This document shows positions 1 through 7,548 of a stretch of DNA of 64,000 nt, one piece after another. Within the stretch, counting starts at the first letter, position 1; every line of letters begins with the position of its first letter. A program made the translations under genes and the position numbers. The DNA is from JBOZRQ01 sp050789255 (GTDB lineage Bacteria; Bacillota; Sulfobacillia; Symbiobacteriales; Symbiobacteriaceae): positions 62,001 through 126,000 of the forward strand of contig JBOZRQ010000020.1 in NCBI GenBank assembly GCA_050789255.1, read 5' to 3'. The notes below the pieces were generated by a model that saw nothing but the letters and a program-made list of their open reading frames with translations, ran no database searches and was not told where the DNA came from.

Positions 1-344
1 CCATCATCCCGGGCGGTCTTGGCATCGTGGTGTGGTTTACAAAGGGCAGCCCAGTTCGTGCGGTCCCAGAACAGTCGCTGGTCTCCCTTGTGAGGAATCA
101 CATGGTCGACCACAGTGGCCGGCTCGTATCGTCCCTCTTTGAGGCAGTCAACGCACAAGGGGTTCTGCCTCAAGAAGCTCTCGCGGGCCGACTGCCACTT
201 ACGTCCGTACCCACGTTTCGCCGCCGACTCACGATCTTGTTCGTGGCGGTTCGCCAGGTGCTCGTGTTCTGCGCAGTATCGACCGGTGGTTAGATTCGGG
301 CACCCGCCGGGCTTGCTGCATGGCCGCAGTGGTCTACTCGGCAC
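1..344 (-). CDS. HNH endonuclease, phage type (3' end outside window)
   Basis: Translating the minus strand from GTG at 344 gives about 114 residues that run off the left edge. The start MPSRPLRPC is followed by C-x4-C and YC pairs, a GRKWQSAR segment, a CVDC pair and the HNH core VVDHVIPHKGD...NWAALCKPHHDAKT. This is the family of small HNH nucleases that sit beside terminase genes in tailed phages, where they assist DNA packaging (family knowledge). An AAGGAGTG ribosome site stands 8 bases before GTG and overlaps the end of the upstream gene. It marks the approach to the late/packaging genes, which are not in the window. Confidence 0.88.
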   Translation of the reverse strand, partial: MPSRPLRPCSKPGGCPNLTTGRYCAEHEHLANRHEQDRESAAKRGYGRKWQSARESFLRQNPLCVDCLKEGRYEPATVVDHVIPHKGDQRLFWDRTNWAALCKPHHDAKTARDD

Positions 345-350
345 CGGGCG

Positions 351-749
351 TCACTCCTTGTTTGCCCGAACCCAGCCGTGCTGGCGCATCGCTTCCTCAT
401 CCAGGCTCCGGACCTCCATCTGATCCTCAACCAGGATGACGAGCACTCGACCGATGCCCACGGCCTCAAGGTGTTGGTTCACCAATGTGGTCAGGCGGTC
501 CATATTGCACTGGCTTAACGGCTCGCTGCTCTGAATGAAGAGGACGTCGCCGCCCTTCAGGCTCAGGCTATCTACGCACTTAATGACGTCCAGGGGAGGC
601 AGGCCGGACTCGTTCCTGGCATCGTTACGAGCGGCGTTTACCTGCTCCTCGTACTCTTGTGGGGTGATCAGTCCGTTTCTCAGCATAGTCAACAGGTTCC
701 GCTCTGCATGGAGCAGAGTCCCGGCGATCTCTTGTGCGCTTGCGGACAT
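351..749 (-). CDS. Phage hypothetical protein, 133 aa
   Basis: Not recognised. I chose the ATG at 749 (MSASAQEIAG) because AGGAGGAGAACC lies directly before it; the frame is open 8 codons further upstream without a ribosome site. The protein is acidic and probably helical in its first half (TLLHAERNLLTMLRNGLITPQEYEEQV). A more beta-like stretch (RVLVILVEDQMEVRSL) follows. It is the last gene before the HNH nuclease and its stop overlaps that gene's ribosome site, so the two are probably co-transcribed. Confidence 0.7.
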   Translation of the reverse strand: MSASAQEIAGTLLHAERNLLTMLRNGLITPQEYEEQVNAARNDARNESGLPPLDVIKCVDSLSLKGGDVLFIQSSEPLSQCNMDRLTTLVNQHLEAVGIGRVLVILVEDQMEVRSLDEEAMRQHGWVRANKE

Positions 750-830
750 GGTTCTCCTCCTATCTGGAGACACTGGCTAGTGGAAGGGCGCCGGGTCGTG
801 GCTCGGTTGCCGTCGCCGTTCCTGTACATA

Positions 831-871
831 GAAAGGCTCTCACCTCTTGTCTGCAGTGGTGAGAGCCTTTC
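831..871 (-). terminator. Rho-independent terminator after antirepressor gene
   Basis: A perfect 14-bp stem (831-844 with 858-871) and 13-base loop lie 10 bases past the stop of the antirepressor gene. On the minus strand the stem ends in TTTC and is followed by TATG, so the T tract is short. The symmetric A/T ends could let it work both ways. Confidence 0.75.
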
Positions 872-880
872 AAGTCGTGC

Positions 881-1660
881 TTACCATGTCTGGAACAGGT
901 GGTTGATCATCCGACGCAGCCTCGGAGTCGGCTCTTCGAGCCCCTGCTCGATCTTGCTGTAGTCGGATCGGGAGATCCCGAGGTAGACGGCCACTTCCTT
1001 CTGCTTCATCCTACGCAACTCTCGGAGTTTCTTCAGGGGGATCAGAGTGGTGGGCGTCAGGTCCGTGACATCATCGACCGGCATGACCATCTGTAGCGGG
1101 CGCCGTTCTAGATGCTTGGCCGTCCTCTTAAGGGTTCCTAATTGCTCCTTGAGTGTTGCCACCGCGGAGACAATAGCGAGTTCTCGCTCCTGAACCCCCC
1201 GAAGCACACCCTCGACAGTGGCCGCAGCCGTTTGTTGTACGATGGCGGTAATGGTGGGCAGCAAGGCTTGAATCATGGTTGCCTGGAGTTGAGCGACCAT
1301 CCCGTGCTTCCGCAACTGCTGTAGATGATTGGCGACTGCCCTGCGGAACTTCGTAGCCAGAGGTGTTCGGGCCAACATACAAAATACGTAGACGCCTTGT
1401 TCGGTGAGGCACTGCGTACGAACACCGTTTCCGGCACGACTCCGCAGATTGCGGAGTCGTGTGAATCCCTCGAAATCGTCAGGGTTTCGGGCGAGGACCT
1501 CGGACCCTCTCTTCTCTGGTTCACCGTATCCGATACACCGGGCTACGTCCACGGCCGGAATCAGGAACTCGCCATCATCCTCTTCGATGCGAACCGTGTG
1601 CCCCTCGAACTCCCAATCTGATCCAGACACAAACTGAACAAGCGCAGATCCCACGGTCAC
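881..1660 (-). CDS. Bro-N antirepressor with C-terminal XRE-type HTH
   Basis: 259 aa from a GTG start with GGAGAGGAG upstream. Residues about 15-120 match the Bro-N fold of phage antirepressors (VRIEEDDGEFLIPAVDVARCIGY, LTEQGVYVFCMLARTPLATKFRRAV). A central helical stretch (120-200) probably oligomerises. The last 55 residues form an XRE helix-turn-helix (LRELRRMKQKEVAVYLGISRSDYSKIEQG). Bro-N proteins usually counteract a repressor during induction; the HTH tail suggests this one also binds DNA itself. It is isolated by terminators on both sides, so it is likely its own transcription unit. The usual partner domains are KilAC or ANT, so the XRE tail is less common. Confidence 0.85.
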   Translation of the reverse strand: MTVGSALVQFVSGSDWEFEGHTVRIEEDDGEFLIPAVDVARCIGYGEPEKRGSEVLARNPDDFEGFTRLRNLRSRAGNGVRTQCLTEQGVYVFCMLARTPLATKFRRAVANHLQQLRKHGMVAQLQATMIQALLPTITAIVQQTAAATVEGVLRGVQERELAIVSAVATLKEQLGTLKRTAKHLERRPLQMVMPVDDVTDLTPTTLIPLKKLRELRRMKQKEVAVYLGISRSDYSKIEQGLEEPTPRLRRMINHLFQTW

Positions 1661-1773
1661 CGTCTCCTCTCCGGTATGTTCTCTCCTCTACCTGGAGCCA
1701 AAAGAGACAGGCAGGGCGCCGGGGAGGAGAACCCGTTGCCACGCGGTGATCAGCCGTGCCTGCTCAAAACTTG

Positions 1774-1805
1774 AAGGCGCCTCGGATGTCTGCCCGGGGC
1801 GCCTT
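1774..1805 (-). terminator. GGCGCC hairpin downstream of the 1849-2631 gene
   Basis: AAGGCGCC (1774-1781) pairs with GGCGCCTT (1798-1805). The T-rich side (CTTTTCTTTCG) lies on the plus strand; on the minus strand the stem is followed by CAAGTTTTG. It probably ends the unknown gene on its right. Confidence 0.5.
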
Positions 1806-1848
1806 TTCTTTCGTTCGGTTACGGGACTGCTGGCGAGGGCGTGCCAGT

Positions 1849-2631
1849 CTAGCGGGTGCGGAGATTGGTAGTCCGAACTGCGTCGGTTAGGTGTTGGACC
1901 ATCTCCTTGGCCCCTGCAATCCAGGGAGCCGAGGAAAGGGAACCGTGTCCGTCGCCTTCAGGCGGTTTCTCCTCAACTAGACCGCAAGCCTCCAGGCCTT
2001 CAATCACCGCAAGGGTTACAACCCGGATGAATTGCTCGGTCGATGTAGGCAGCCCGTCGCCAGCCTCGAGCATTCGGTTATGGACGCGATCGTGGACCTG
2101 GTAGAAGACTGTGGCTCGGTCCCTGACGAGATTCTCGAGGGTCACGCCCTCCACCAGAGCCATGGTCTGGATGTCCTGCACCTGGGGCTTGATGAGCTCC
2201 CACCACTGGGTATCCCACTCAGCTCGCATGCTCTCCTGAATGGCGGTGATGGCGCCTCGGATTAGCTCCTTGGCTGCCTCCTTGTTCTGGGGAGTGCCCG
2301 CTCCGGCCAGGATGAGGATGCTCTCTACGGCCGTGAGAATGCGGCCCATCGCCGGGTTGTAGAAGGCCCGGCCCAGGACGGCGTCCTTCAGCTTGTCCCT
2401 CACGTCACTGGTCAAGTCCACGGCGGCCACGCTGGTCTGGTAGCGCTCGACCACTGTCCGATAAGCCTGGGCCTGGCCGGCGAAAAACGACATCATGTCG
2501 TAGCGGTCGGCTCCGAAACACTGGTCGGCCCGCTCCTTCGGGATCTGGGACATGCGGTCGGCCTCGGCCAGTAGCTCGGCAAACATGTTCTTGGGGTCCA
2601 TGGGGCTGTAGATGGCACTCGTCTGGATCAC
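1849..2631 (-). CDS. Phage hypothetical protein, 260 aa, mostly helical
   Basis: Not recognised. The frame is open further upstream, but GTG at 2631 has AAGGAG 11 bases before it, and the codons above it translate to low-complexity shadow sequence. The body is helical throughout (MFAELLAEADRMSQIPKERADQ, AAKELIRGAITAIQESM, LVRDRATVFYQVHDRVHNRML), with no metal motif or membrane span. It is flanked by hairpin-rich spacers on both sides, so it is probably a single-gene transcript, perhaps a late-regulated or morphogenesis accessory gene. Confidence 0.65.
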   Translation of the reverse strand: MIQTSAIYSPMDPKNMFAELLAEADRMSQIPKERADQCFGADRYDMMSFFAGQAQAYRTVVERYQTSVAAVDLTSDVRDKLKDAVLGRAFYNPAMGRILTAVESILILAGAGTPQNKEAAKELIRGAITAIQESMRAEWDTQWWELIKPQVQDIQTMALVEGVTLENLVRDRATVFYQVHDRVHNRMLEAGDGLPTSTEQFIRVVTLAVIEGLEACGLVEEKPPEGDGHGSLSSAPWIAGAKEMVQHLTDAVRTTNLRTR

Positions 2632-3199
2632 TGTGCTCCACTCTCCTTGGCTGTGCTTTTGGGACTTGACTGTGCTGTACTTGGCTTTGCCCTCGCCAAA
2701 CCGCGAAACAGGGCGCCGCTCCACTGAGCACCGCCCTGCCCTGTTACCGAAAGAAGGTGAGGAGCAGCACCGAGACATCCCAGTGCTGCTCCCCGAAATA
2801 CATGGCGCTCAACCTCGGGCGGGGGTTCCCACCAGGGGAGGACCCGAAGGAGCGAGAGGATGCGTAGAAGGCGCCCACCGTTCATGGAGGGCGCCGCAGT
2901 TGTCGATCGGGCCCGGCTCTGGCCATGAGGCCGCCCGGGGCGTGGATGAATGTTGCCCGCCTACGGGCGTATCGGATAGTGCTCCGTCATCACGACGGTG
3001 CCGTTCCCTGTCCCGCAGCGGTGCGTCATGCGGTTCGCACCCCGGTTGAGCCGTATGGCCGGCAGGGAGTCCAGCGGCACGGCGTTTTGTCACTGCAGGG
3101 ATCTGGAGCCTCGGGAGCTCCCCTGATCTCTATCCCCAGGCCTTAGGGATAGGGACCAGGGCAGCCACTGGAGGCCTCTCTGTGCTGCCCGATTCCGGG
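2632..3199. other. 568-base hairpin-rich spacer, no convincing gene
   Basis: I see no coding frame with a ribosome site here. It holds at least five stem-loops: 2707-2745 (AACAGGG/CCCTGTT), 2761-2792 (10-bp perfect GGAGCAGCAC stem), 2870-2895 (GGCGCCC/GGGCGCC), 3130-3152 (CTATCCC/GGGATAG) and 3159-3190 (GGGCAGC/GCTGCCC). The last two directly follow the 3200-3394 gene and probably terminate it. The two on the right-gene side could be attenuators or a structured leader for the 1849-2631 gene. Confidence 0.55.
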
Positions 3200-3394
3200 T
3201 CAACGGCGTCTCTTGCCTTGCGCCTTCTGCTGGTCCATGAAGCGCATCAGGTTGTCCACCCCACCGTGAAGCGGGCACTTGGGGTCCATGACCGTCCAGT
3301 TTCCCGTGGGCGCCGCCGGGATGTTCTTTACCGTGTCACAGGTACAGCCCTTCTGAATGGCTTCAGGGCTGGACGGGTTCGGGATGGTCTCCAT
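3200..3394 (-). CDS. Small phage protein with CxC...C cysteines, 64 aa
   Basis: Start ATG 3394 (METIPNPSS) is fixed by GGAGGTGAG eight bases upstream. It contains CTCDTVKN and CPLHGG, a Cys-x-Cys and Cys-x2-His arrangement that could bind one metal ion, and a basic tail (GKRRR). Small phage proteins of this kind that begin with a few prolines and a CxC...CPxH pattern are common, but their function is unknown. Confidence 0.65.
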   Translation of the reverse strand: METIPNPSSPEAIQKGCTCDTVKNIPAAPTGNWTVMDPKCPLHGGVDNLMRFMDQQKAQGKRRR

Positions 3395-3495
3395 TAGCTC
3401 ACCTCCATGGCGCCGCTGCATGAAGTATGCGAACTCTTATGCATTCCGGCCCCTATAGGACACCCTCCGCATATTCAGGAGGGTGTCCTGCATGT

Positions 3496-4071
3496 TTATG
3501 CGATCAAATCAGGGGAAGATCCCGGAGTAGTTGCATCCTGGGCGCCCTCCTTGGGGGAACCATCACCATCCTCGACGTGCTGCCGTTTCGCCTGGCTGAT
3601 CACGTCCTCCCGGCTGGCCCCCACGTGATGATGATCGGTGCCTACGACGTACGCTAACCACTTACCGTCTGGGAGTTGCCAAACCTCGCACTCAACGGTG
3701 ATGGGTACGACTTCGGCCGTTAGCCCTGACGGATGGATGCGGAATCGGCGCGGGGTGTCGCCCAATCTCACCATGTTGGACAGCGACAGGCCGGCGTGCT
3801 CCACCCGCTGGCAGGAGACGTGCCCCTCTGCATCCCCGTACAACCTTCGGGCGATCTCCTCGCTGTACTGGGCCGAGCTGGTCCAGAAGTGCGGCTCCTC
3901 ATGCCCATCCCAGATGGCCAGCAGCACGAAGTCCGACCGTCCGTCGGGCCTGTTGATCCACCCGAAGCAGTTCACGAAGCCTTCCCCATTGGTGAAGCGG
4001 TCCCACTGGACGAAGTCCAACTTCTCCATGAAGGGCTCCAGGACTTTGAGGTTCATCGCTTCCTGTGTCAC
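3496..4071 (-). CDS. Phage hypothetical protein, 191 aa
   Basis: Not recognised. I chose GTG 4071 (MTQEAMNLKVLEPF) because it overlaps the upstream stop as GTGA and has GGGGAGG before it. The sequence is globular with a tryptophan-rich N half (KLDFVQWDRFTNG, CFGWINRPDGRSDFVLLAIWDG). The second half is beta-rich (AEVVPITVECEVWQLPDGKWLAYVVGTD) and the tail is disordered. Overlap with the preceding gene points to translational coupling in one operon (5191 down to 3496). Confidence 0.7.
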   Translation of the reverse strand: MTQEAMNLKVLEPFMEKLDFVQWDRFTNGEGFVNCFGWINRPDGRSDFVLLAIWDGHEEPHFWTSSAQYSEEIARRLYGDAEGHVSCQRVEHAGLSLSNMVRLGDTPRRFRIHPSGLTAEVVPITVECEVWQLPDGKWLAYVVGTDHHHVGASREDVISQAKRQHVEDGDGSPKEGAQDATTPGSSPDLIA

Positions 4072-4463
4072 TGGGCGCCCTCCCCATTGGCCGGCTTGGC
4101 GTGGTTTCGGATGAAGTCCTCCACACTCTTGCACATGTCGCAGGTGTGCTTGAAGCCCGCCGCATCGGCCAGTCTCTGGAGTTCGTCCTTGCGGTCGTAG
4201 TGGATCGAGGTCCGGCCGCCGAGCTCCATTTCGATCTTCTGGAGGGTGACCGTCTCGTCGTAGTGGTACAGGAAGGTCAGTTGCTGCCCGTCGTCAGGGT
4301 CAACGCAACGGGTGCGGACGAAGATCCACCCATCCTGCTTCCAGAGGTGGACCTGGTCGTACTCCGGCTCGGTGATGTTCGCCGCTACTAGGAAGGGCGG
4401 TACCCCTTTGGATACCAGGGCCTTCCCGAGAGCCTTGAGCCGTTCTTGCTGCTGTTCGCTCAT
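4068..4463 (-). CDS. Phage hypothetical protein, 131 aa
   Basis: Start ATG 4463 (MSEQQQERLKALG) follows GGGGAGGGCGCCCG; the longer open frame above it has no ribosome site. The core is beta-rich (YDQVHLWKQDGWIFVRTRCVDPDDGQQLTFLYHYDE), and the tail carries CDMC in a helix (FKHTCDMCKSVEDFIRNHAK). No known domain is evident. Its stop overlaps the next gene. Confidence 0.7.
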   Translation of the reverse strand: MSEQQQERLKALGKALVSKGVPPFLVAANITEPEYDQVHLWKQDGWIFVRTRCVDPDDGQQLTFLYHYDETVTLQKIEMELGGRTSIHYDRKDELQRLADAAGFKHTCDMCKSVEDFIRNHAKPANGEGAQ

Positions 4464-4477
4464 CGGGCGCCCTCCCC

Positions 4478-5191
4478 TCACGGCTTGAACTTGAACATGA
4501 TCTTCTTGGGTCCGACCGACTCCCATAGCTCCGCCAGTCGGTGAATCCACCATGGCAGTTCACGGGAGATCGTCACGTCCGAGCCCCTTCTCGTGAGCAG
4601 CTCCGCCACGTCGAAATCCAGCCCGGTCCTCTCCAACTCACCGGCAAGCCACCTGAGGAAGTCGCTGGCCTTCAGGCCCGTCTTCTTGATCGGAGGTGCC
4701 AGTCTCGCCACTTCGGGCGCCGCCATACCACGCCGGCGGAGTTCCTCCCTGAGTTCCTCGGCTGACCAGTTACCGTGATAGGCTTCAGCAGCGATCTCCG
4801 CTGCTGTCGTGGAACTGATCACCCGGAAGGTCTTCTGATTCGTGGCCTTCGAGAGGATGATCAGGTGCCCCATGTCCAGGCGCATGAGCCAGTCCTCGGG
4901 AGCAATGCCCTTCTTGGCGAAGGCGTCCCGAAGGTCGGCCTCCTTGATTACCTCTGCCACCCGATATTCGTCCATGAGGAGCCGCTTGGATCGGCCCCCT
5001 CGGTAGGCGAGTCGCTCGAAGAGTTCTTCCCTGGCGTCCGCCGTCGGCTGCCGGTCGACCAGGTACTTCAGCTGGTAGGCTCGGAGAATGGTCAGGTGAC
5101 GACCGTGGAGGATTGTATTGAGTACGGCCTCTTCCTCGGGGTCGTACCCGGTCTGGCGCCGGTCCTCGGCAGACATTTCTCGGACGGACAC
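4478..5191 (-). CDS. Phage hypothetical protein, 237 aa, helical DNA-binding-like
   Basis: I chose GTG 5191 (MSVREMSAEDRRQTGYDPEEEAV): GAGGAG lies eight bases before it, while the GTG three codons upstream overlaps that ribosome site. The protein is a string of charged helices (LRAYQLKYLVDRQPTADAREELFERLAYRGG, RVAEVIKEADLRDAFAKKG). The C-terminal part has winged-helix character (WSAEELREELRRRGM, KASDFLRWLAGELERTG). I cannot assign a family. Confidence 0.65.
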   Translation of the reverse strand: MSVREMSAEDRRQTGYDPEEEAVLNTILHGRHLTILRAYQLKYLVDRQPTADAREELFERLAYRGGRSKRLLMDEYRVAEVIKEADLRDAFAKKGIAPEDWLMRLDMGHLIILSKATNQKTFRVISSTTAAEIAAEAYHGNWSAEELREELRRRGMAAPEVARLAPPIKKTGLKASDFLRWLAGELERTGLDFDVAELLTRRGSDVTISRELPWWIHRLAELWESVGPKKIMFKFKP

Positions 5192-5196
5192 CAGAA

Positions 5197-5391
5197 TCAC
5201 TCCTCGGGCGGTTTCTTCTTGGGTGTACGGTCCTCTACAGGACCGGATAGCATCTTGTGGAGGATTGGCTCTCGTGCGGCCAGTTCATGGGGGAGGCGGC
5301 AGCCGTGCCGGTTCTTTGGCACCTTCGTGGCTTCGGTGGGATACACGTCGTTTCTGCCGTCAGAGTAGTCGTCTTCCAGCGGTCCAGACAT
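5197..5391 (-). CDS. Small phage hypothetical protein, 64 aa
   Basis: ATG 5391 (MSGPLEDDYSDGRND) has GGTGGTGAGC upstream. The first 20 residues are acidic, then YPTEATKVPKNRHGCRLPHELAAREPILHKM, and a basic-proline tail (TPKKKPPEE). It lies 6 bases from the next gene in the same direction. The pattern resembles small phage proteins of unknown role. Confidence 0.55.
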   Translation of the reverse strand: MSGPLEDDYSDGRNDVYPTEATKVPKNRHGCRLPHELAAREPILHKMLSGPVEDRTPKKKPPEE

Positions 5392-5404
5392 GCTCACCAC
5401 CCTC

Positions 5405-5692
5405 TCACCGGCACTTCACCGGGTCGACGTTGCCCCGGTTCTCCCGGACGGCCCGGTCCAGCCGGCGCAGTTCCTGTTTCCGTTGCTCTCCCGGGTCCCG
5501 ACTCAGCCGGAGGTCGGCTGCCCCTTCCCCTTCGTGGAGAAGCGAGGCTTCCAGGTGCCGATCCCGGGGCGGCCCGGAGGTAACAAACTTTGTTGCCGAT
5601 CCGCACTTTTCGCAGATCCTTGTCAGGTTGATAAGGGCATCGGTCTCCCCGAGGCAATAACCGCAACCTTTGCAGAGTAGCTTCAGGTACAC
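5405..5692 (-). CDS. Zinc-ribbon protein, Com-like, 95 aa
   Basis: GTG 5692 is chosen because GGAGGTGATCCCC stands directly before it. Residues 5-35 hold two CxxC pairs (LLCKGCGYC and RICEKCGS) separated by about 20 residues, the layout of small Com-like zinc ribbons that bind RNA or DNA in phages (family knowledge). The remaining 60 residues are charged and probably helical or disordered. The gene follows an AT-rich island that may hold a promoter. Confidence 0.65.
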   Translation of the reverse strand: MYLKLLCKGCGYCLGETDALINLTRICEKCGSATKFVTSGPPRDRHLEASLLHEGEGAADLRLSRDPGEQRKQELRRLDRAVRENRGNVDPVKCR

Positions 5693-5770
5693 GGGGATCA
5701 CCTCCAGGTTCGGAGGGAGCAGGGGCGGCTGTCTCGTCGACCTGATGTCACTGGGCGATGCCCTTGCCAC

Positions 5771-5823
5771 CCCCGCTTAGCTAAAACACCCTCTCATATA
5801 TAAACCCAGCCTGATTACAAACG
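5771..5823 (-). promoter_or_regulatory. AT-rich island, candidate late promoter
   Basis: This stretch between the sigma-like regulator and the downstream genes is much richer in A/T than its surroundings. On the minus strand it reads TTGTAA, 17 bases, ATGAGA, with TATATA inside. Late regulators of this type commonly act on a promoter just downstream of their own gene. The assignment is inference. Confidence 0.35.
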
Positions 5824-6432
5824 TTATCCGAGTCGCCCGCTTCTCGCCCAATACGAGTCGTTCTCCTTGATTCCGGCCCTTGCGTCACGGGCGTTTCGGC
5901 CCCTTGCTCGGGCACGACTGAGAATAGCCTTGACCGCTCCCAGGGTGATGCCCATCTTATCGGCGGCCTCCTGGAGCGACATGCCGCAGCCCATGGTGTA
6001 GACAAGGGCCTGCCTTTCTCGCTCAGGATATAGCAGGTAGAAGTCTCGCCACTCAAGAGGGGCTTCGTCCATGGCCGCCGTCACCAGGCGTAGCTTCAGG
6101 TGCTTCCATGGGTTTGTCCATGCCCACCTTGCGAGTTCGTTGGGTTTCTTGGGCACCTTGGAGTACGGGCTCAGTTCCCATTGCTCCTCGGTAAACCGTT
6201 CTCTAAGGAGAGCAATAAGTCTCACGGCCTGGCCGGCGCAGTACTTGCTGTCGAGCCGGTACTCGTCCACGGTTCCGATTCCGTCCCACAGTTCCCCCTG
6301 TTCATCCCGGCGGGCGCCCGCTGCCACGACTGCACAGCGTTGTTCGATTACGGGGATCAGCGTCAGATAGGCGTCGATCATGTCTGTAAGGCGGTTCTTC
6401 ACCCACTGCGGCAAGGGCGAGACCTGAAGCAT
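5824..6432 (-). CDS. Sigma-70-region-4-like late transcription regulator (ArpU/RinA type)
   Basis: 202 aa. Residues 1-120 are helical. Residues about 135-180 form a sigma region 4-like HTH: ERERQALVYTMGCGMSLQEAADKMGITLGAVKAILSRARAR, with the GMSLQEAADKMG/TLGAVKAILSRAR core. Proteins of this size with only a region-4-like HTH switch on late operons in Firmicute phages (family knowledge). Its position at the junction between early genes and the genes leading to the HNH/packaging side fits. It starts 3 bases after the preceding stop. Confidence 0.72.
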   Translation of the reverse strand: MLQVSPLPQWVKNRLTDMIDAYLTLIPVIEQRCAVVAAGARRDEQGELWDGIGTVDEYRLDSKYCAGQAVRLIALLRERFTEEQWELSPYSKVPKKPNELARWAWTNPWKHLKLRLVTAAMDEAPLEWRDFYLLYPERERQALVYTMGCGMSLQEAADKMGITLGAVKAILSRARARGRNARDARAGIKENDSYWARSGRLG

Positions 6433-6435
6433 GAC

Positions 6436-6708
6436 CTACTCCCCCTCGTCAGGCATTACGGACATCGGTACCCAAATGCGCCGCCAGCAGCCCTTGACCC
6501 GGTGAATAGGGCGCCCGGTCTGTTCCAGGTTGTCCAGCAGTTCTCCCAGGGTGTTGGGGCTGCACTGCATGTGTGCATACATCTCCCGATGGCTTGGACC
6601 TCTGGCATTGTCCTTGAGGTAGTCGTGGATATATCGATAAAGCTTGTCGGCTTTTTCTTCCCAGGTTAGGTCCGTGGCCTTGGCCTCGGTATTCGGGGTC
6701 TCAGACAT
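6436..6708 (-). CDS. LexA-N-domain-like winged helix protein, 90 aa
   Basis: ATG 6708 (MSETPNTEAKATDL) is preceded by GGAGGGCGCCGATT. Residues 20-85 read LYRYIHDYLKDNARGPSHREMYAHMQ-CSPNTLGELLDNLEQTGRPI and end RVKGCWRRIWV. The order of helices and wing is that of the LexA DNA-binding domain (Y-I...GPS-REM-A...S-NT...L-LE-G-I-R). There is no peptidase domain, so it is a DNA-binding module only, placed just before the late regulator. Confidence 0.62.
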   Translation of the reverse strand: MSETPNTEAKATDLTWEEKADKLYRYIHDYLKDNARGPSHREMYAHMQCSPNTLGELLDNLEQTGRPIHRVKGCWRRIWVPMSVMPDEGE

Positions 6709-6738
6709 AATCGGCGCCCTCCTTTGGCATTGGACAAG

Positions 6739-6780
6739 GGGAGATAGTCCGGCTTTGTAGGTAGCCGGGCTATCCCCCCT
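6739..6780 (-). terminator. Stem-loop between 6851 gene and LexA-like gene
   Basis: GGGGAGATAGTCCGGCT pairs imperfectly with AGCCGGGCTATCCCCC. On the minus strand it lies after the stop at 6851 and before the start at 6708, so it is a terminator or attenuator; no long T run is visible. Confidence 0.5.
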
Positions 6781-6850
6781 CCTAAGGAGCGGTAGGATCT
6801 CGCCCTGGTTCGTATTTGCCCCCCGGCGATGCCGCGGTAGGTGTCGTACA

Positions 6851-7033
6851 TTACTCCTTGGGTTTCTTGACCTTCCGGCCGTCATGCACAGTACGCTTAC
6901 GCCTGTACCCATCGACGTTACTGATCTTGCGCTGCTCTATGCCGATCTGGAGGTACCCGTACTCGATGCCGTCGGACGCCTCCAGGATCTCTTCGATCCA
7001 TTCGAGTAGCTGTTCCCTGGTCAGACGGGCCAC
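6851..7033 (-). CDS. DUF2292 (YezD)-like small protein, 60 aa
   Basis: GTG start at 7033 with AGGAGCTGAGAGACC upstream. The sequence LLEWIEEILEASDGIEYGYLQIGIEQRKISNVDGYRRKR follows the pattern of the YezD family: a helix, then I-x-YG-x-x-x-I and a K/R-rich end. The function of that family is not established. The assignment rests on pattern only. Confidence 0.5.
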   Translation of the reverse strand: MARLTREQLLEWIEEILEASDGIEYGYLQIGIEQRKISNVDGYRRKRTVHDGRKVKKPKE

Positions 7034-7039
7034 GGTCTC

Positions 7040-7282
7040 TCAGCTCCTGACCGTTGATGTTAGCTCCTGGGGAGGCAGCTCCTCGACCGTCGCCCGGAGC
7101 GGCGACACGTCAAAGTCCACGTTCTTCCCCCAGCCCTCGTTACGGTAGTCCGAGGCGATCTTCTGGGCGTCGAGGCGCCCCTTGTCGACGGCGCCGATCC
7201 GCTTGAGTTCGTCATAGACCATAATGGCCTCGGCTATCTCGGCGCCTGTGTACTGCCTCTTAGTCGAAGAGATGTTCCTCAC
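7040..7282 (-). CDS. Phage hypothetical protein, 80 aa
   Basis: Not recognised. The GTG start at 7282 overlaps the upstream stop (GTGA), which suggests translational coupling. Helical N half (GAEIAEAIMVYDELKRIGAV), then a short extended tail. It belongs to the tightly packed operon of small genes between 9.6 and 6.8 kb. Confidence 0.6.
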   Translation of the reverse strand: MRNISSTKRQYTGAEIAEAIMVYDELKRIGAVDKGRLDAQKIASDYRNEGWGKNVDFDVSPLRATVEELPPQELTSTVRS

Positions 7283-7548
7283 GGATTGTTCGCTCCGTTA
7301 CCGGCGGCCAGAAGACGGTCGATCTCTGCGGCGATCAGGGCGCCGGCCCGGACCAGGTCCGAGAGGCGATCCTTGGGCTTCAGCCACTCCGGTGCCCAAG
7401 GCCACATCGCGTAGTCACCAGTGGCGTAACAGGATGCCGCCACCGCAAGCTCTCCGTTGACGTGTTCGGCATCATGCTCAGGGGTCCAACCTTCTACCTC
7501 TACCTGACGCCGGCGCTCGGCTGCAATCAACTCGATACCCTTACTCAC
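7279..7548 (-). CDS. Common phage protein of the AERRRQ-GW-DD type, 89 aa
   Basis: GTG 7548 (MSKGIELIAAERRRQ) has AAAGGGG eight bases upstream. The sequence IAAERRRQVEVEGWTPEHDAEHVNGELAVAASCYATG is a signature seen in many phage-encoded small proteins of unknown function. It carries conserved Trp, Asp/Glu and His residues near the middle. The second half contains WPWAPEWLKPKDRLSDLVRAGALIAAEIDRL. It overlaps the upstream gene by 8 bases and the downstream one by 4. Confidence 0.75.
   Translation of the reverse strand: MSKGIELIAAERRRQVEVEGWTPEHDAEHVNGELAVAASCYATGDYAMWPWAPEWLKPKDRLSDLVRAGALIAAEIDRLLAAGNGANNP

Noticed and set aside
2809..3093. 94-codon minus frame in the hairpin-rich spacer
   Set aside because: No ribosome site, composition unlike a protein, and several stem-loops cross it. 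Another frame there (GTG start, 39 aa) also lacks a site.
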